A DNA stretch of 64,000 nucleotides from Syntrophaceae bacterium (GTDB taxonomy: Bacteria > Desulfobacterota > Syntrophia > Syntrophales > PHBD01): positions 145,704-209,703 of the forward strand of contig JABLXX010000008.1 in NCBI GenBank assembly GCA_013177825.1, given 5' to 3'. Shown here piece after piece: positions 33,553-42,171 of the stretch (positions are counted from its first letter, which is position 1; the number at the start of each line of letters is the position of its first letter). The notes beneath the pieces are model-generated. The model ran no database searches, was not told the DNA's origin, and was given only the letters and a program-made list of their open reading frames with translations. A program made the position numbers and the translations under genes.

Positions 33553-35484
33553 TCAGGCCTTCAGGCCGGCGGCCAGCCCCTCCTGCATGGCCTCCTTGAT
33601 CATGCGAGGCCGGACGCAGTCGCCTACGACGATGACTTCCGGGGCTTTGCCCTGAAATGCCTCAACCGCCTTCGGGTCGACCCGGAGGCCTGCGGCGAGA
33701 ACGACCCAGTCCGCCTCGATGAATTCAGGGGTCCCCTGCCGGTTGACCTTCACGCCCCGGTCGGTGATCTCCTCCACGGTCGTCCGGTTCTCCAGGCGGA
33801 TGCCCAGCATCTTCAGCATCCCCAGGAAAAACGGCCGATAGCTGGCCGAGACCGTCGGCGCCAGACGGTCCAGCATCTCCAGGACGGTGACGCTCGCAAT
33901 GTCCTTGGCTTTCGCCATTAGAAACTCCGCCGTCTCGCATCCCACGAGGCCTCCGCCCAGGACGACAACCTTCCCCCGGACGGTCTTCTTCCCTGTCAGG
34001 ACGTCCTCCGCGGAGACCACGCTGTCCGAACGGATGCCCGGGATGTCCGGGACAATGGGCACGGCACCGACCGCCACGACCAGGACATCGGGCTTCTCGC
34101 GCTCGACGGTCGCGACGTCCAGGACGGTCCCCAGGCGGATCTCGACGCCGGCCTTGCGGGCCCGCACGGCCAGGCTCTCTGCCAGGTTCCGGATGTCCTC
34201 CTTGTAGGGCGGCAGGCACCCTACCCGGAGCCAGCCTCCCGGCTCGTTTTCCTTCTCGAAGAGCGTGACCCTGTGCCCCCGTTCGGCGGCGATGAGGGCC
34301 GCCTCCAGCCCCGCGGGACCGCCGCCGGCAACGAAGACTTTCCCGGGCTTGTCCGCCGCCGCGGGAACGAAATCAAGCTCGCGGCCCGCAAAGGGGTTGA
34401 CCGTGCAGGAGACCGAGGCGGGACCGTGGGGGTCCTTGTAGATGACCAGGATGTCGGAGAGGCAGTTTCCACAGGCCAGGCAGGGAACGATCTCCCCGAC
34501 TCGCCCTTCCCTCGCCTTGTTCGGGAGGTGCGGATCCGCAATGAGGGCCCGGCCCACACCGACGAAGTCCGCCTTCCCCTCCGCCAGGATCCGCTCGGCC
34601 GTGACCGGGTCGTTGATCCGGTTCGCGGCGATGACGGGGATGCCGACGGCGCCCTTGATCGCCCCGGCGAGGTCCGCAAAGCCGCCCTTGGGGACGAAGG
34701 GGGCCACGGTCGGCACCCGCGACTCATGCCAGCCGGTGTACGTGTTGATGAAGCTCACGCCTGCTTCTTCGAGAGCCCGGGCCACGCCCTTCGATATCTC
34801 GATCGTGTGTCCCCCGGGCATCTGCTCCTCCACATTGAGGCGCACGCCCAGCGGGAAGTCATCCCCCGCCTCCTTCCGGATGGATGCGACGATCTCCAGG
34901 AGGATCCGCATCCGGTTTTCCAGGCTTCCGCCGTACTCGTCCTCCCGCTGGTTCGTGGTGGGCGAGAGGAAGCGGTTCAGGAGGTAGCCGCCGCCCACGA
35001 TGAACTCGACAGCGTCGAATCCCCCCTCGCGGGCCCGGCGGGCCGACGTTCCGTATTCCCTGACGATGTGGTGAATCTCGTCCACTGTGAGAGCCCGGGG
35101 AGTCTGCCGCAGCATCTGGTTCAGCACGGGGGAGGGACCGACCAGCTCGGCCGGCCTGTCCCCGAAGGACACATGATAGGAAACGATGAGCTGGCAGGCG
35201 CTTTTTGCCCCTTCCTTTCGGAGGACATCCGTGAGCCGCCGGATTCCCGGCAGGTACCGGTCGTCGTACACGGCCGGAACAAGAAACGTCCCGACGTCGA
35301 GAGGCGAAAAGGGGATCATGATCAGCCCGGCGCCCCCCTTTGCCCGCTCGCCGAAATAGGCGATGAAGCGGTCGCCGACGGTGCCGTCGGCCTCGGAATA
35401 ACCCATGGTCATGGGCAGCATGACGATCCGATTCCTGGTTTCCAGGTTTCCGATGCGTCCGGGTGCAAACAGATGCGAAAACAT
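33553..35484 (-). CDS. NADH:flavin oxidoreductase, 2,4-dienoyl-CoA reductase-like
   Basis: 643 residues from the ATG at 35484 (GAAAGGAG upstream). The N-terminal TIM barrel (FMN) of the old yellow enzyme family, ~1-340, contains 'GGGYLLNRFLSPTTNQREDEYGGSLENR'. A [4Fe-4S] Cys cluster 'CLACGNCL...CTVNP' (~345-370) and a C-terminal FAD/NAD(P)H part (~380-640) with 'VFVAGGGPAGLEAALIAAERG' and 'KVVVLGGGLVGCETAEFL' follow. This is the FadH / BaiCD / trimethylamine dehydrogenase-like layout. It reduces an activated double bond or nitro group with NAD(P)H. Neighbours: nitroreductase and thioesterase, under a TetR regulator. Confidence 0.92.
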   Translation of the reverse strand: MFSHLFAPGRIGNLETRNRIVMLPMTMGYSEADGTVGDRFIAYFGERAKGGAGLIMIPFSPLDVGTFLVPAVYDDRYLPGIRRLTDVLRKEGAKSACQLIVSYHVSFGDRPAELVGPSPVLNQMLRQTPRALTVDEIHHIVREYGTSARRAREGGFDAVEFIVGGGYLLNRFLSPTTNQREDEYGGSLENRMRILLEIVASIRKEAGDDFPLGVRLNVEEQMPGGHTIEISKGVARALEEAGVSFINTYTGWHESRVPTVAPFVPKGGFADLAGAIKGAVGIPVIAANRINDPVTAERILAEGKADFVGVGRALIADPHLPNKAREGRVGEIVPCLACGNCLSDILVIYKDPHGPASVSCTVNPFAGRELDFVPAAADKPGKVFVAGGGPAGLEAALIAAERGHRVTLFEKENEPGGWLRVGCLPPYKEDIRNLAESLAVRARKAGVEIRLGTVLDVATVEREKPDVLVVAVGAVPIVPDIPGIRSDSVVSAEDVLTGKKTVRGKVVVLGGGLVGCETAEFLMAKAKDIASVTVLEMLDRLAPTVSASYRPFFLGMLKMLGIRLENRTTVEEITDRGVKVNRQGTPEFIEADWVVLAAGLRVDPKAVEAFQGKAPEVIVVGDCVRPRMIKEAMQEGLAAGLKA

Positions 35485-35771
35485 ATCCTGCTCCTTTCGT
35501 GAAAGCCCCCCCTGAGGGACGGTCTCCCGGCCCGTCAGCCGGTCATCAAAAGCGGAATGACCGTTGCGGGGCTTCCTTTGAACTGGTTCTTCCTTCCCAT
35601 GCAATGCCCCGCAAATCCGGTGCCAACCGGCTTGCTATCGGTATCGCGTATGATATCGATGGTGTACGGAAAGACGGGGTGTCTGTTCCCCGCTTTTCAT
35701 TGGACAGAAGTCAACATACGGACTGCACCCCTGACAGCGACCTCAGGGCGGCTGTTCCCGATCCCGGTCCG

Positions 35772-36440
35772 TTATGACGACCAGACGGTGATGCTGTCGA
35801 CAGGCTCACGCGGGCTCTCGAGCCGGTTGGCCGGAAAGTCCGGGTTGGGATAGCCGATGGCGATGGCAATGACGATCCGGTCCGAATCGGGGATCCGGCC
35901 GTGTTTCCGCACCACGTCCGGATACATCACCCCCTGGTCCTCGATGCACGTTCCCAGCCCGTGCTCCAGTGCCGCCAGGCAGATGCTCTGCATGACGGCC
36001 CCGACGTCCAGGATGCATGTGCCTTCAAGCAGCGCCCGGTCCGTCAGGAGGATGATGGCGGCCGGTGCGTCGAAAAAGCGGAATCCCCGTTCGAGCCAGC
36101 GCGCCCTCTCCTCCTTGTCCTCCCTCCGGATGCCCATCCGTTCGAACAGCTGCATGGCCAGCGCCACCTGGCGTTTCCGGTACACACTGTCCGGGGACCA
36201 TCCCACGACCGGGTGCTCTTCTTTGGGTATTTCCCCGGCCCTGAGCTTCTCGACATTCTCCTTCTTGATCCTCTCCAGGGCGTCGCCCGTTACGACCAGG
36301 AACTTCCAGGGCTGCGTGTTCATGGCCGACGGCGCCCGGCCGGCGGTTTCCAGGATCTCCCGCAGGATGTCCCGGGGAACCGGATCGGGTTTGAATTCGC
36401 GGATGCTTTTTCGTTTCCTGATGGCCTCGGAGATGTTCAT
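35772..36440 (-). CDS. Nitroreductase family protein (FMN)
   Basis: 222 residues from the ATG at 36440 with AAGGAGG upstream. 'AIRKRKSIREFKPDPVPRDILREILETAGRAPSAMNTQPWKFLVVTG' is the N-terminal FMN-binding signature, and 'DVGAVMQSICLAALEHGLGTCIEDQG' and 'IVIAIAIGYPNPDFPANR' are the other nitroreductase blocks. It reduces nitro groups, quinones or flavins with NAD(P)H. It lies downstream of the TetR gene and upstream of the old-yellow-enzyme gene. A 287-bp gap to the next gene (35485-35771) holds no gene that I can support. Confidence 0.9.
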   Translation of the reverse strand: MNISEAIRKRKSIREFKPDPVPRDILREILETAGRAPSAMNTQPWKFLVVTGDALERIKKENVEKLRAGEIPKEEHPVVGWSPDSVYRKRQVALAMQLFERMGIRREDKEERARWLERGFRFFDAPAAIILLTDRALLEGTCILDVGAVMQSICLAALEHGLGTCIEDQGVMYPDVVRKHGRIPDSDRIVIAIAIGYPNPDFPANRLESPREPVDSITVWSS

Positions 36441-36634
36441 CTTGACGGTCCTCCTTGTTCGGGCTGCCGGATGAAGAATGTCCCGATTCCGATTAGCGTT
36501 TCCCCGGTGCGGCACATTCACACCGGACACGGATCGATGCACGGCCCCGGCACGGATCGCAGCACCCCGGAGTCCGCCCGGATCTTCACGCTGCCCGCCC
36601 ATCCAATAAGGTATCCTGCCGGGCATGAACTTAA

Positions 36635-37294
36635 TTAGACTATGAACGTGCTCATTGATGCGTTCAATTCGTGCGTGTGCAGGCCATCGATGAAAATCCC
36701 CAGATAGTCCAGCGTCGCCTTCCGGTAATCCTTTTTCCCTTGTTTCATCCGATTCTCCTGGAAGTGAATCATGCCGATGAAGACGCTCCAGAATATGACC
36801 GCACCCGCATACGGATTGATGTTCTTGAAAACTCCCTTTTCAACGCCCTCCCGAATGACGATCTCCCCCTGCTCGAGGTTGCACCGCATGATGCACTTGA
36901 AGCGCGCCAGCCTGTCCTCCGGCAGCAGCTTCGGGTACTCATCCTCGTTGTAGCGGATCAGGAAGAAATACTCATCCGTGTCCCTTTCATAGAAATCGTA
37001 GATCGCCCGGCCGAGTCGGCGCATGCGGTTGTCAGGTCCGTCTTCCTTGTCCTGGGCGATCTCAATCAGGCGCTTGGAAAGGGATTCGAGCGCCGGCTCG
37101 ACCAGGCAGAAATAGAGATCGGACTTGCTCTTGAAATACAGATAAATGGTTCCCTTGGCAATCTTGGCGCGGGCCGCGATGTCTTCGATGGTCGAATCCC
37201 GGAACCCCTTCTCCCGAAAGACGGCCGCCGCGCTGTCGAGAATCAGTTTGACTCTGGCGTTTCTCTCCGTCTGTTTTCTTTCAGCAACACCCAT
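36635..37294 (-). CDS. TetR family transcriptional regulator
   Basis: 219 residues. The N-terminal TetR helix-turn-helix 'ILDSAAAVFREKGFRDSTIEDIAARAKIAKGTIYLYFKSKSDLYFCLVE' is clear. The ligand domain is entirely helical. It resembles regulators of fatty acid degradation, but I cannot name the ligand. A perfect 16-bp palindrome about 46 bp upstream of the start is a likely autoregulatory operator. It probably represses the nitroreductase, old-yellow-enzyme and thioesterase genes. The ATG lacks a strong ribosome binding site. Confidence 0.92.
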   Translation of the reverse strand: MGVAERKQTERNARVKLILDSAAAVFREKGFRDSTIEDIAARAKIAKGTIYLYFKSKSDLYFCLVEPALESLSKRLIEIAQDKEDGPDNRMRRLGRAIYDFYERDTDEYFFLIRYNEDEYPKLLPEDRLARFKCIMRCNLEQGEIVIREGVEKGVFKNINPYAGAVIFWSVFIGMIHFQENRMKQGKKDYRKATLDYLGIFIDGLHTHELNASMSTFIV

Positions 37295-37339
37295 ATAATA
37301 TCCAATAGTTTTCTTGATTCTGCCGGTGCGTTTCTTTTC

Positions 37340-37355
37340 ACTGAACGCGTTCAGT
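37340..37355. promoter_or_regulatory. TetR-type operator palindrome
   Basis: ACTGAACGCGTTCAGT is a perfect 16-bp palindrome upstream of the TetR gene. It overlaps a TTGACT that could be the -35 box on the minus strand. A usual TetR/FadR-type operator size. Confidence 0.65.
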
Positions 37356-37492
37356 CAATTAGGCCACCGTTGTTTCACAGTCAAGCAATTTCTCTTAATT
37401 TCCTTTAATCACTCATGCTTCCGGACGATTTCGGAAAAGGAATATCCATAGGATACAAAATATCCGGCAACGGATGCCGACATCTCCCCCCG

Positions 37493-37526
37493 AAAAAAAG
37501 GCCGGAACATCGTGGAGGTTCCGGCC
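37493..37526 (-). terminator. Intrinsic terminator of the 37571-49959 operon
   Basis: On the minus strand GGCCGGAAC and GTTCCGGCC form a 9-bp stem around a 9-nt loop, followed by seven U. It ends the operon that runs from 49959. Confidence 0.88.
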
Positions 37527-37570
37527 TTACAAATAAAAGGCAATGGAATTTCGCGGCTATACGTGCGCGA

Positions 37571-39088
37571 TCAGGAGACGCCGTAGTCCTTCCCGGTGAT
37601 CCGGGAGGCACAGATCAGGCCCGCCGCCACCGCGCAGTCCATGGCCACGCCGTACCCCTTTACCGTGTCGCCGGTGAAGTACAGCCCCGCCACGCCGGGG
37701 GCCTCGACGGGGGCCTTCAGGGTGCCCGCCTGGGTCTTGGACTTCGCCACTCCCTCCAGCTTCCAGGCCGTTGGGAAGAGGGCCCAGTCCACGCTCTTCT
37801 TGAACCCGGGGTAGCGGCGCTCCAGGTAGTCGATGATGAGCCGGCAGGCCTTGACCATCAAATCCCTGTCTTTTGCCTCCTTTTCCGTGACCGGGGCGTA
37901 GGCCGTCATCAGGTGCTTTCCTCCGGGGGCGCAGGAGGGATCCGTCTGGGACTGGATGTTCCAGCACATGTAGACGTTGTATTCGAAGCCTTCTTCCTTC
38001 GGGATGACGTAGGTGTCCTTCACCCCGACCTTCCACTCCCGCTCCGGCAGGACGAGCCGGTTCAGCCCGAAGTAGGGCGCGATGGAGCCGTACCCGTAGA
38101 GGCCTTCCATCCGGTCGGCCCACTCCGCGGGAAAGGCGCCCTTGTCGGCCACTTTGAAGATGTCCTGAATCGGGATATTGCTGACCACCTTCCCGGCGGT
38201 GATTTTCCGGATGGCGCCGGATCCGTCTTCAACGGCGACGCCGACGGCCTGCCCGTTTTCGATCAGGATCTCCCGGACGCGGGCATTCAGCTCCAAGGTG
38301 CCGCCCAGCTCCCGGAAGCGGTTGGCCACGGCCTGGCTCCAGCGCATGATGCCGCCGGTGGTGAACCCGGAGGGCCACCTGGCCCGCCCGGCCTTGAAGC
38401 GCGGATTGATCACCTGCCCCATGTAGCGGAAGATGTCGCCGATGGAAATGTCGTCGGGATCGTTGATCGTCGTGATGAGGGTCGAGACGGCGTGGATCAT
38501 GCCGAAGATCGTCTTGTTCTCGTAGAGTCCGTTTTCCCTGCACCACTGGGTAACGGAAACGGATTCCAGGCGGTCGAAGTCCTCGTCCTTGAGCCTGGCC
38601 GCCGCGAGATAGAACTTGACGAAGGGAATCCTGTTGTCCTCCGCGATCTTCTTCAGACGCTCGTCCATCTTCCCGGCATCGAAATCCAGGTACCATTCAT
38701 CGCCGATATACGTGCTGTTGATGTTTCCCACCATGGGAACGCCGGTGCCCAGCCGCTCGTCGAGATCCAGGAAATACCCGTCGCCGTTGAGGGCCACGCC
38801 GTGATAACCCACGTCCAGCGTGTAGCCTTTCAGCATCTGCCGGGCGATGATGTCCTCCAGGACCGGCTCGGCATAGGGGATCCAGGTGTACTGTTTCGCC
38901 AGGAGCGACTTGTACCAGGAGGCTCCGTGCCACAGGATCTCCTCCCCGCGGATCGTCAGGGCCCGTCCCCCGACCCGGTCGCACTGCTCCACCAGGAGCG
39001 TCTTCCGTCCTTCCTTCGCGGCCAGGGAGGCGACGGTCAGCCCGCCGACTCCGGCTCCGACGACGATTACATCATAATTTTCTTCCAT
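37571..39088 (-). CDS. CrtI/phytoene-desaturase-like FAD oxidoreductase (copy 1)
   Basis: 505 residues. FAD motif 'DVIVVGAGVGGLTVASLAAKEGRKTLLVEQCDRVGGRA' at the N-terminus, and the C-terminal FAD-binding 'VAGLYFTGDTVKGYGVAMDCAVAAGLICASRI'. The pattern is that of phytoene desaturases, amine oxidases and related flavoproteins of NAD(P)/FAD type. The substrate may be an acyl-CoA or an isoprenoid-like compound. It is a paralogue of the protein at 40805-42157 (same C-terminal signature), and both follow an acyl-CoA ligase gene. It is the last gene of the operon. Confidence 0.85.
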   Translation of the reverse strand: MEENYDVIVVGAGVGGLTVASLAAKEGRKTLLVEQCDRVGGRALTIRGEEILWHGASWYKSLLAKQYTWIPYAEPVLEDIIARQMLKGYTLDVGYHGVALNGDGYFLDLDERLGTGVPMVGNINSTYIGDEWYLDFDAGKMDERLKKIAEDNRIPFVKFYLAAARLKDEDFDRLESVSVTQWCRENGLYENKTIFGMIHAVSTLITTINDPDDISIGDIFRYMGQVINPRFKAGRARWPSGFTTGGIMRWSQAVANRFRELGGTLELNARVREILIENGQAVGVAVEDGSGAIRKITAGKVVSNIPIQDIFKVADKGAFPAEWADRMEGLYGYGSIAPYFGLNRLVLPEREWKVGVKDTYVIPKEEGFEYNVYMCWNIQSQTDPSCAPGGKHLMTAYAPVTEKEAKDRDLMVKACRLIIDYLERRYPGFKKSVDWALFPTAWKLEGVAKSKTQAGTLKAPVEAPGVAGLYFTGDTVKGYGVAMDCAVAAGLICASRITGKDYGVS

Positions 39089-39143
39089 GTCTATTCCCTC
39101 GATTCACCTTGACTACCATGAGGCAGAGCTTTAATACCAATAC

Positions 39144-39164
39144 TTAATAACTTGATATTATTAA
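39144..39164. promoter_or_regulatory. AT-rich inverted repeat between ligase and flavoprotein genes
   Basis: TTAATAA and TTATTAA are perfect 7-bp arms with a 7-nt spacer in a ~90-bp AT-rich gap. It may be an operator or a promoter region for the last gene of the operon, but the -10/-35 pattern is weak. Confidence 0.35.
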
Positions 39165-39180
39165 CATTATACTAACCATA

Positions 39181-40713
39181 TTATTCTTCATTGATGATCT
39201 TCCGGATCTCCCGCTTGAGAACCTTGCCCAGTGTTGTTTTCGGCAGCCCATTGAGGAAGAATATTCGCTTCGGTGCCACGAACGCCTTCATGTTTTCGTT
39301 CAGATAGGCAAGAAACTCCTCTTCCGTGGTCTCCATTCCCGGCTTCCGGGTAATCGCGGCGGCCACTTCCTCCCCGAACTTCTCGTCCTTCATGCCGACG
39401 ACGGCGCACTCCATGACGGCGGGATGCTTGTAGAGGATTCCCTCGATGACTCCGGGATCGATGTTCTCGCCTCCCTTGATGATCAGGTCCTTCTTGCGGC
39501 CGGTGATGTAGAGCTCCCCGTCCTCGTCGAGCCGCCCCAGGTCGCCCGTGTGGAACCAGCCGTCTTTCAGGACCTCGGCCGTTTCCTTCGGCTTGTTCCA
39601 GTACCCCTTCATGACGACGGGTCCCTTGCAGATGACCTCCCCCTCCGCTCCGCGGGGAACTTCCCGGCCGTTGTCATCGACGATGAGCAGGCTCATGGAG
39701 GCGATGGGCGCACCTGCGCTTCCCGGCTTGATGGGCCGCTCATGGTGCTGCCGGGTGATGGTGCCGGCCGTCTCGGTGCACCCGTAGGAAACCCGGATGT
39801 CCGCGCCGAACAGCTTCATCGCCTGCACCTGCGTCTCCACGCTGAGGGGGCCGCCGGCGGAGATGAACATCTTCGACGCCGACAGGTCGTCTTTCTTGGG
39901 GTCGAAGACCATCATCATGTAGACGATCATGGTCGGGACCAGGGGGGTGTATTCGAGCCGGTACTCGCGGATTGCGTCCAGCACTTTCCGCGGATCGAAG
40001 GGCTGCATCATATAGGTGATGGTGCCGACGTAGTTGCCCTCCAGGCAGGTGAGAACCCCCAGGATGTGGTTCATGGGGACGGTGACCAGCACGGTCGACA
40101 TGTACTCGCACCCGGTGTAGACGACGCCGTTGCGCATCTGGGCTTCCATGTTGCGATGGGTGATCATCACCCCCTTGGGAACGCCCGTCGTGCCGGACGT
40201 GTACATGAGGATGGCCACGTCTTCCGCGTCCACCGTCTCGATGTCCCCCCCGCCGTCGGCTTCCTTCAGGACATCCGTGTAGGATACCGTGTCGTCGCGG
40301 GTCTCACCGCCGATGACGATGATCTTCCCGACCGACGCCACCCCCTTGGCGGCCTCCAGGATCTTCGGGAGCAGCATCGTCTCCGTGATGATCACCCGGG
40401 CACCCGAGTCTTCCAGGATGTAGCGGATCTCCGCCGCCGTGAGCAGGAACACCACGGGAAGGTAAATGGCGCCGCACCGGTTGATGCCGTTGATGATCTC
40501 GGGGATCTCCGGCACGTTGCTCACGACCGTACAGATGGCGTCTCCCCGTTTTATTCCCGCCTTCTTCAGTCCCGCGGCCAGGGCCTGCGCCCGGCTGCGG
40601 ATGTCCGTGTTCCTGATCCGCCGGGGTCCGTCGTTCCCCAGGAAAACGAACTGCTCGTACTCGCCGTAGGTCTCGATGTTGCGATCCAGAAAGCGCGCGA
40701 TGTTGCGATTCAT
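39181..40713 (-). CDS. Acyl-CoA ligase (AMP-forming)
   Basis: 510 residues from the ATG at 40713. 'MYTSGTTGVPKGVMITHRN' is the phosphate loop (~170-188), 'YGCTETAG' is the A5 region, 'GWFHTGDLGRLDEDG' and 'GRKKDLIIKGGENIDPGVIE' the hinge region, with catalytic Lys in 'LPKTTLGKVLKRE'. Forms an acyl-CoA from a free acid. It is the second ligase of the operon, separated by the CrtI-like gene at 40805 from the first ligase at 42172. AAAGGGGGG upstream of the start. Confidence 0.92.
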   Translation of the reverse strand: MNRNIARFLDRNIETYGEYEQFVFLGNDGPRRIRNTDIRSRAQALAAGLKKAGIKRGDAICTVVSNVPEIPEIINGINRCGAIYLPVVFLLTAAEIRYILEDSGARVIITETMLLPKILEAAKGVASVGKIIVIGGETRDDTVSYTDVLKEADGGGDIETVDAEDVAILMYTSGTTGVPKGVMITHRNMEAQMRNGVVYTGCEYMSTVLVTVPMNHILGVLTCLEGNYVGTITYMMQPFDPRKVLDAIREYRLEYTPLVPTMIVYMMMVFDPKKDDLSASKMFISAGGPLSVETQVQAMKLFGADIRVSYGCTETAGTITRQHHERPIKPGSAGAPIASMSLLIVDDNGREVPRGAEGEVICKGPVVMKGYWNKPKETAEVLKDGWFHTGDLGRLDEDGELYITGRKKDLIIKGGENIDPGVIEGILYKHPAVMECAVVGMKDEKFGEEVAAAITRKPGMETTEEEFLAYLNENMKAFVAPKRIFFLNGLPKTTLGKVLKREIRKIINEE

Positions 40714-40804
40714 GTGCAAAGTCCCCCCTTTGGAATGATCGAATGAAAGGGGCGGAGGGCCCGCAAGGCCCCCTGCCCCCGAATGAACCTGAATTGGAAT
40801 GCTG

Positions 40805-42157
40805 CTACTTTCCCTGCCGGGCCAGGATCTCACCGGCGCAGATCATGGCGGAGCTGGCGGCCGTGTTCATCCCGACGCCCCGCCCCGTGTAGCAGTCGCC
40901 GGCAAAATACAGCCCCGGCACCTCGGGAAGGAAAACGGGAAGCCTGTACCGCCCAGTCATTCCGGGTGAACGACTCAGGCCGTCGATCCCGATGGTGAAG
41001 CCGTCCTGCCTCCACACCAGGTCCCGCTCCACGTTAGGAAACATTTTTTTAACGACCTCCCAGAACTGTTCCAGGGTCTTCTTGCGGAACTCCGCGTTCC
41101 CGATCTGCGCCGGCGTGCCGCAGGCCCCGATGAAGGCGATCATGTGCCCCGGGGGCGCGATCGTGTCGTCGAAGTTCGTGTGCCCCAGGATCTGCAGTGG
41201 CAGCCCCACGCCGGGCACGCGCCAGGCGGAGAGGTAGCACTTGTCGGTGAACAGGGGCACCCTGGTTCCGATGGTGAAGCCCGTGGACGCGCTGGTCTCG
41301 AACTCGCATTCCTTCATGCGCTTCGCCCAGGCCGGGGCGAACTGCGCCATCTCGTCCATGGAAAGGAACCGGAGCACGTTCCAGATGGGCGCGGCGATGA
41401 CGACGATCGGCGCGGAATACGCGCCGCCATCCGTCACAACCTCCGTCATTTCCCCCTTGCGGACGTTGACCTTCCGGATCGGCGTCCCCAGGTTGAGCGT
41501 TCCTCCCCTCTCGCGGTAGGCCGCCTCCATGGCCGCCATCATCGTCGCGACGCCGCCCAGGGGCATCCGCACCGCGTTGAAGGGAAGGTCCGGGCTGATG
41601 GAGACGCGGATCTGGTCCCGGTAGATGTGGATGAACTCGCCCGCGGAGATGATGTCCGACTCCGTCAGGGTCGTCTGGACCATGCCGACGGTCTTGCAGA
41701 ACTCGGCGATCCGGGGAGACTTCACCTTCTCTTCGAGGAGCTTCGTCAGCGAGACGTTGTCGTAGTGGTCGATGATCTCGTCCGTGGCGGAACCGATCCA
41801 CTTCTGCAGGTCCAAAAGCTCCTGCTTTTCGCCCGCCGAGAGGTTCAAGTACTCCATCATGGGCTTCCACGTTCCGTCTTCGTCGTAGAACATGAAGCCC
41901 TCCAGGTTGTGGGACCAGGGGATCTCCTTTCCCAGGACCTGGAGCAGCTTGTTGCAGGACGAGTGGATGCCCTGGTCGACACAGTGCGTTCCCATGTCGA
42001 TCCGCCAGCCGCCGGGAAGCTCGAATGTTCTCGAACGCCCGCCGACGACCTTGCTCTTCTCGAAAACCGCCGTCTTCAGGCCCTTGTCCTGGAGAAGACT
42101 GCCAACGCCGAGGCCGGCGATGCCGGCCCCGACAATGATTGCATCGTACTTTCCCAT
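40805..42157 (-). CDS. CrtI/phytoene-desaturase-like FAD oxidoreductase (copy 2)
   Basis: 450 residues. The N-terminal 'DAIIVGAGIAGLGVGSLLQDKGLKTAVFEKSKVVGGRSRTFELPGG' binds FAD, and 'VPGLYFAGDCYTGRGVGMNTAASSAMICAGEIL' at the C-terminus is the second FAD segment. The middle domain is alpha/beta and likely binds the substrate. It is a paralogue of the 37571-39088 product. It lies 14 nt downstream of an acyl-CoA ligase gene. Probable dehydrogenase or saturase for a hydrophobic substrate, but no direct evidence for the substrate. Confidence 0.85.
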   Translation of the reverse strand: MGKYDAIIVGAGIAGLGVGSLLQDKGLKTAVFEKSKVVGGRSRTFELPGGWRIDMGTHCVDQGIHSSCNKLLQVLGKEIPWSHNLEGFMFYDEDGTWKPMMEYLNLSAGEKQELLDLQKWIGSATDEIIDHYDNVSLTKLLEEKVKSPRIAEFCKTVGMVQTTLTESDIISAGEFIHIYRDQIRVSISPDLPFNAVRMPLGGVATMMAAMEAAYRERGGTLNLGTPIRKVNVRKGEMTEVVTDGGAYSAPIVVIAAPIWNVLRFLSMDEMAQFAPAWAKRMKECEFETSASTGFTIGTRVPLFTDKCYLSAWRVPGVGLPLQILGHTNFDDTIAPPGHMIAFIGACGTPAQIGNAEFRKKTLEQFWEVVKKMFPNVERDLVWRQDGFTIGIDGLSRSPGMTGRYRLPVFLPEVPGLYFAGDCYTGRGVGMNTAASSAMICAGEILARQGK

Positions 42158-42171
42158 AACGGCCTCCGTTC

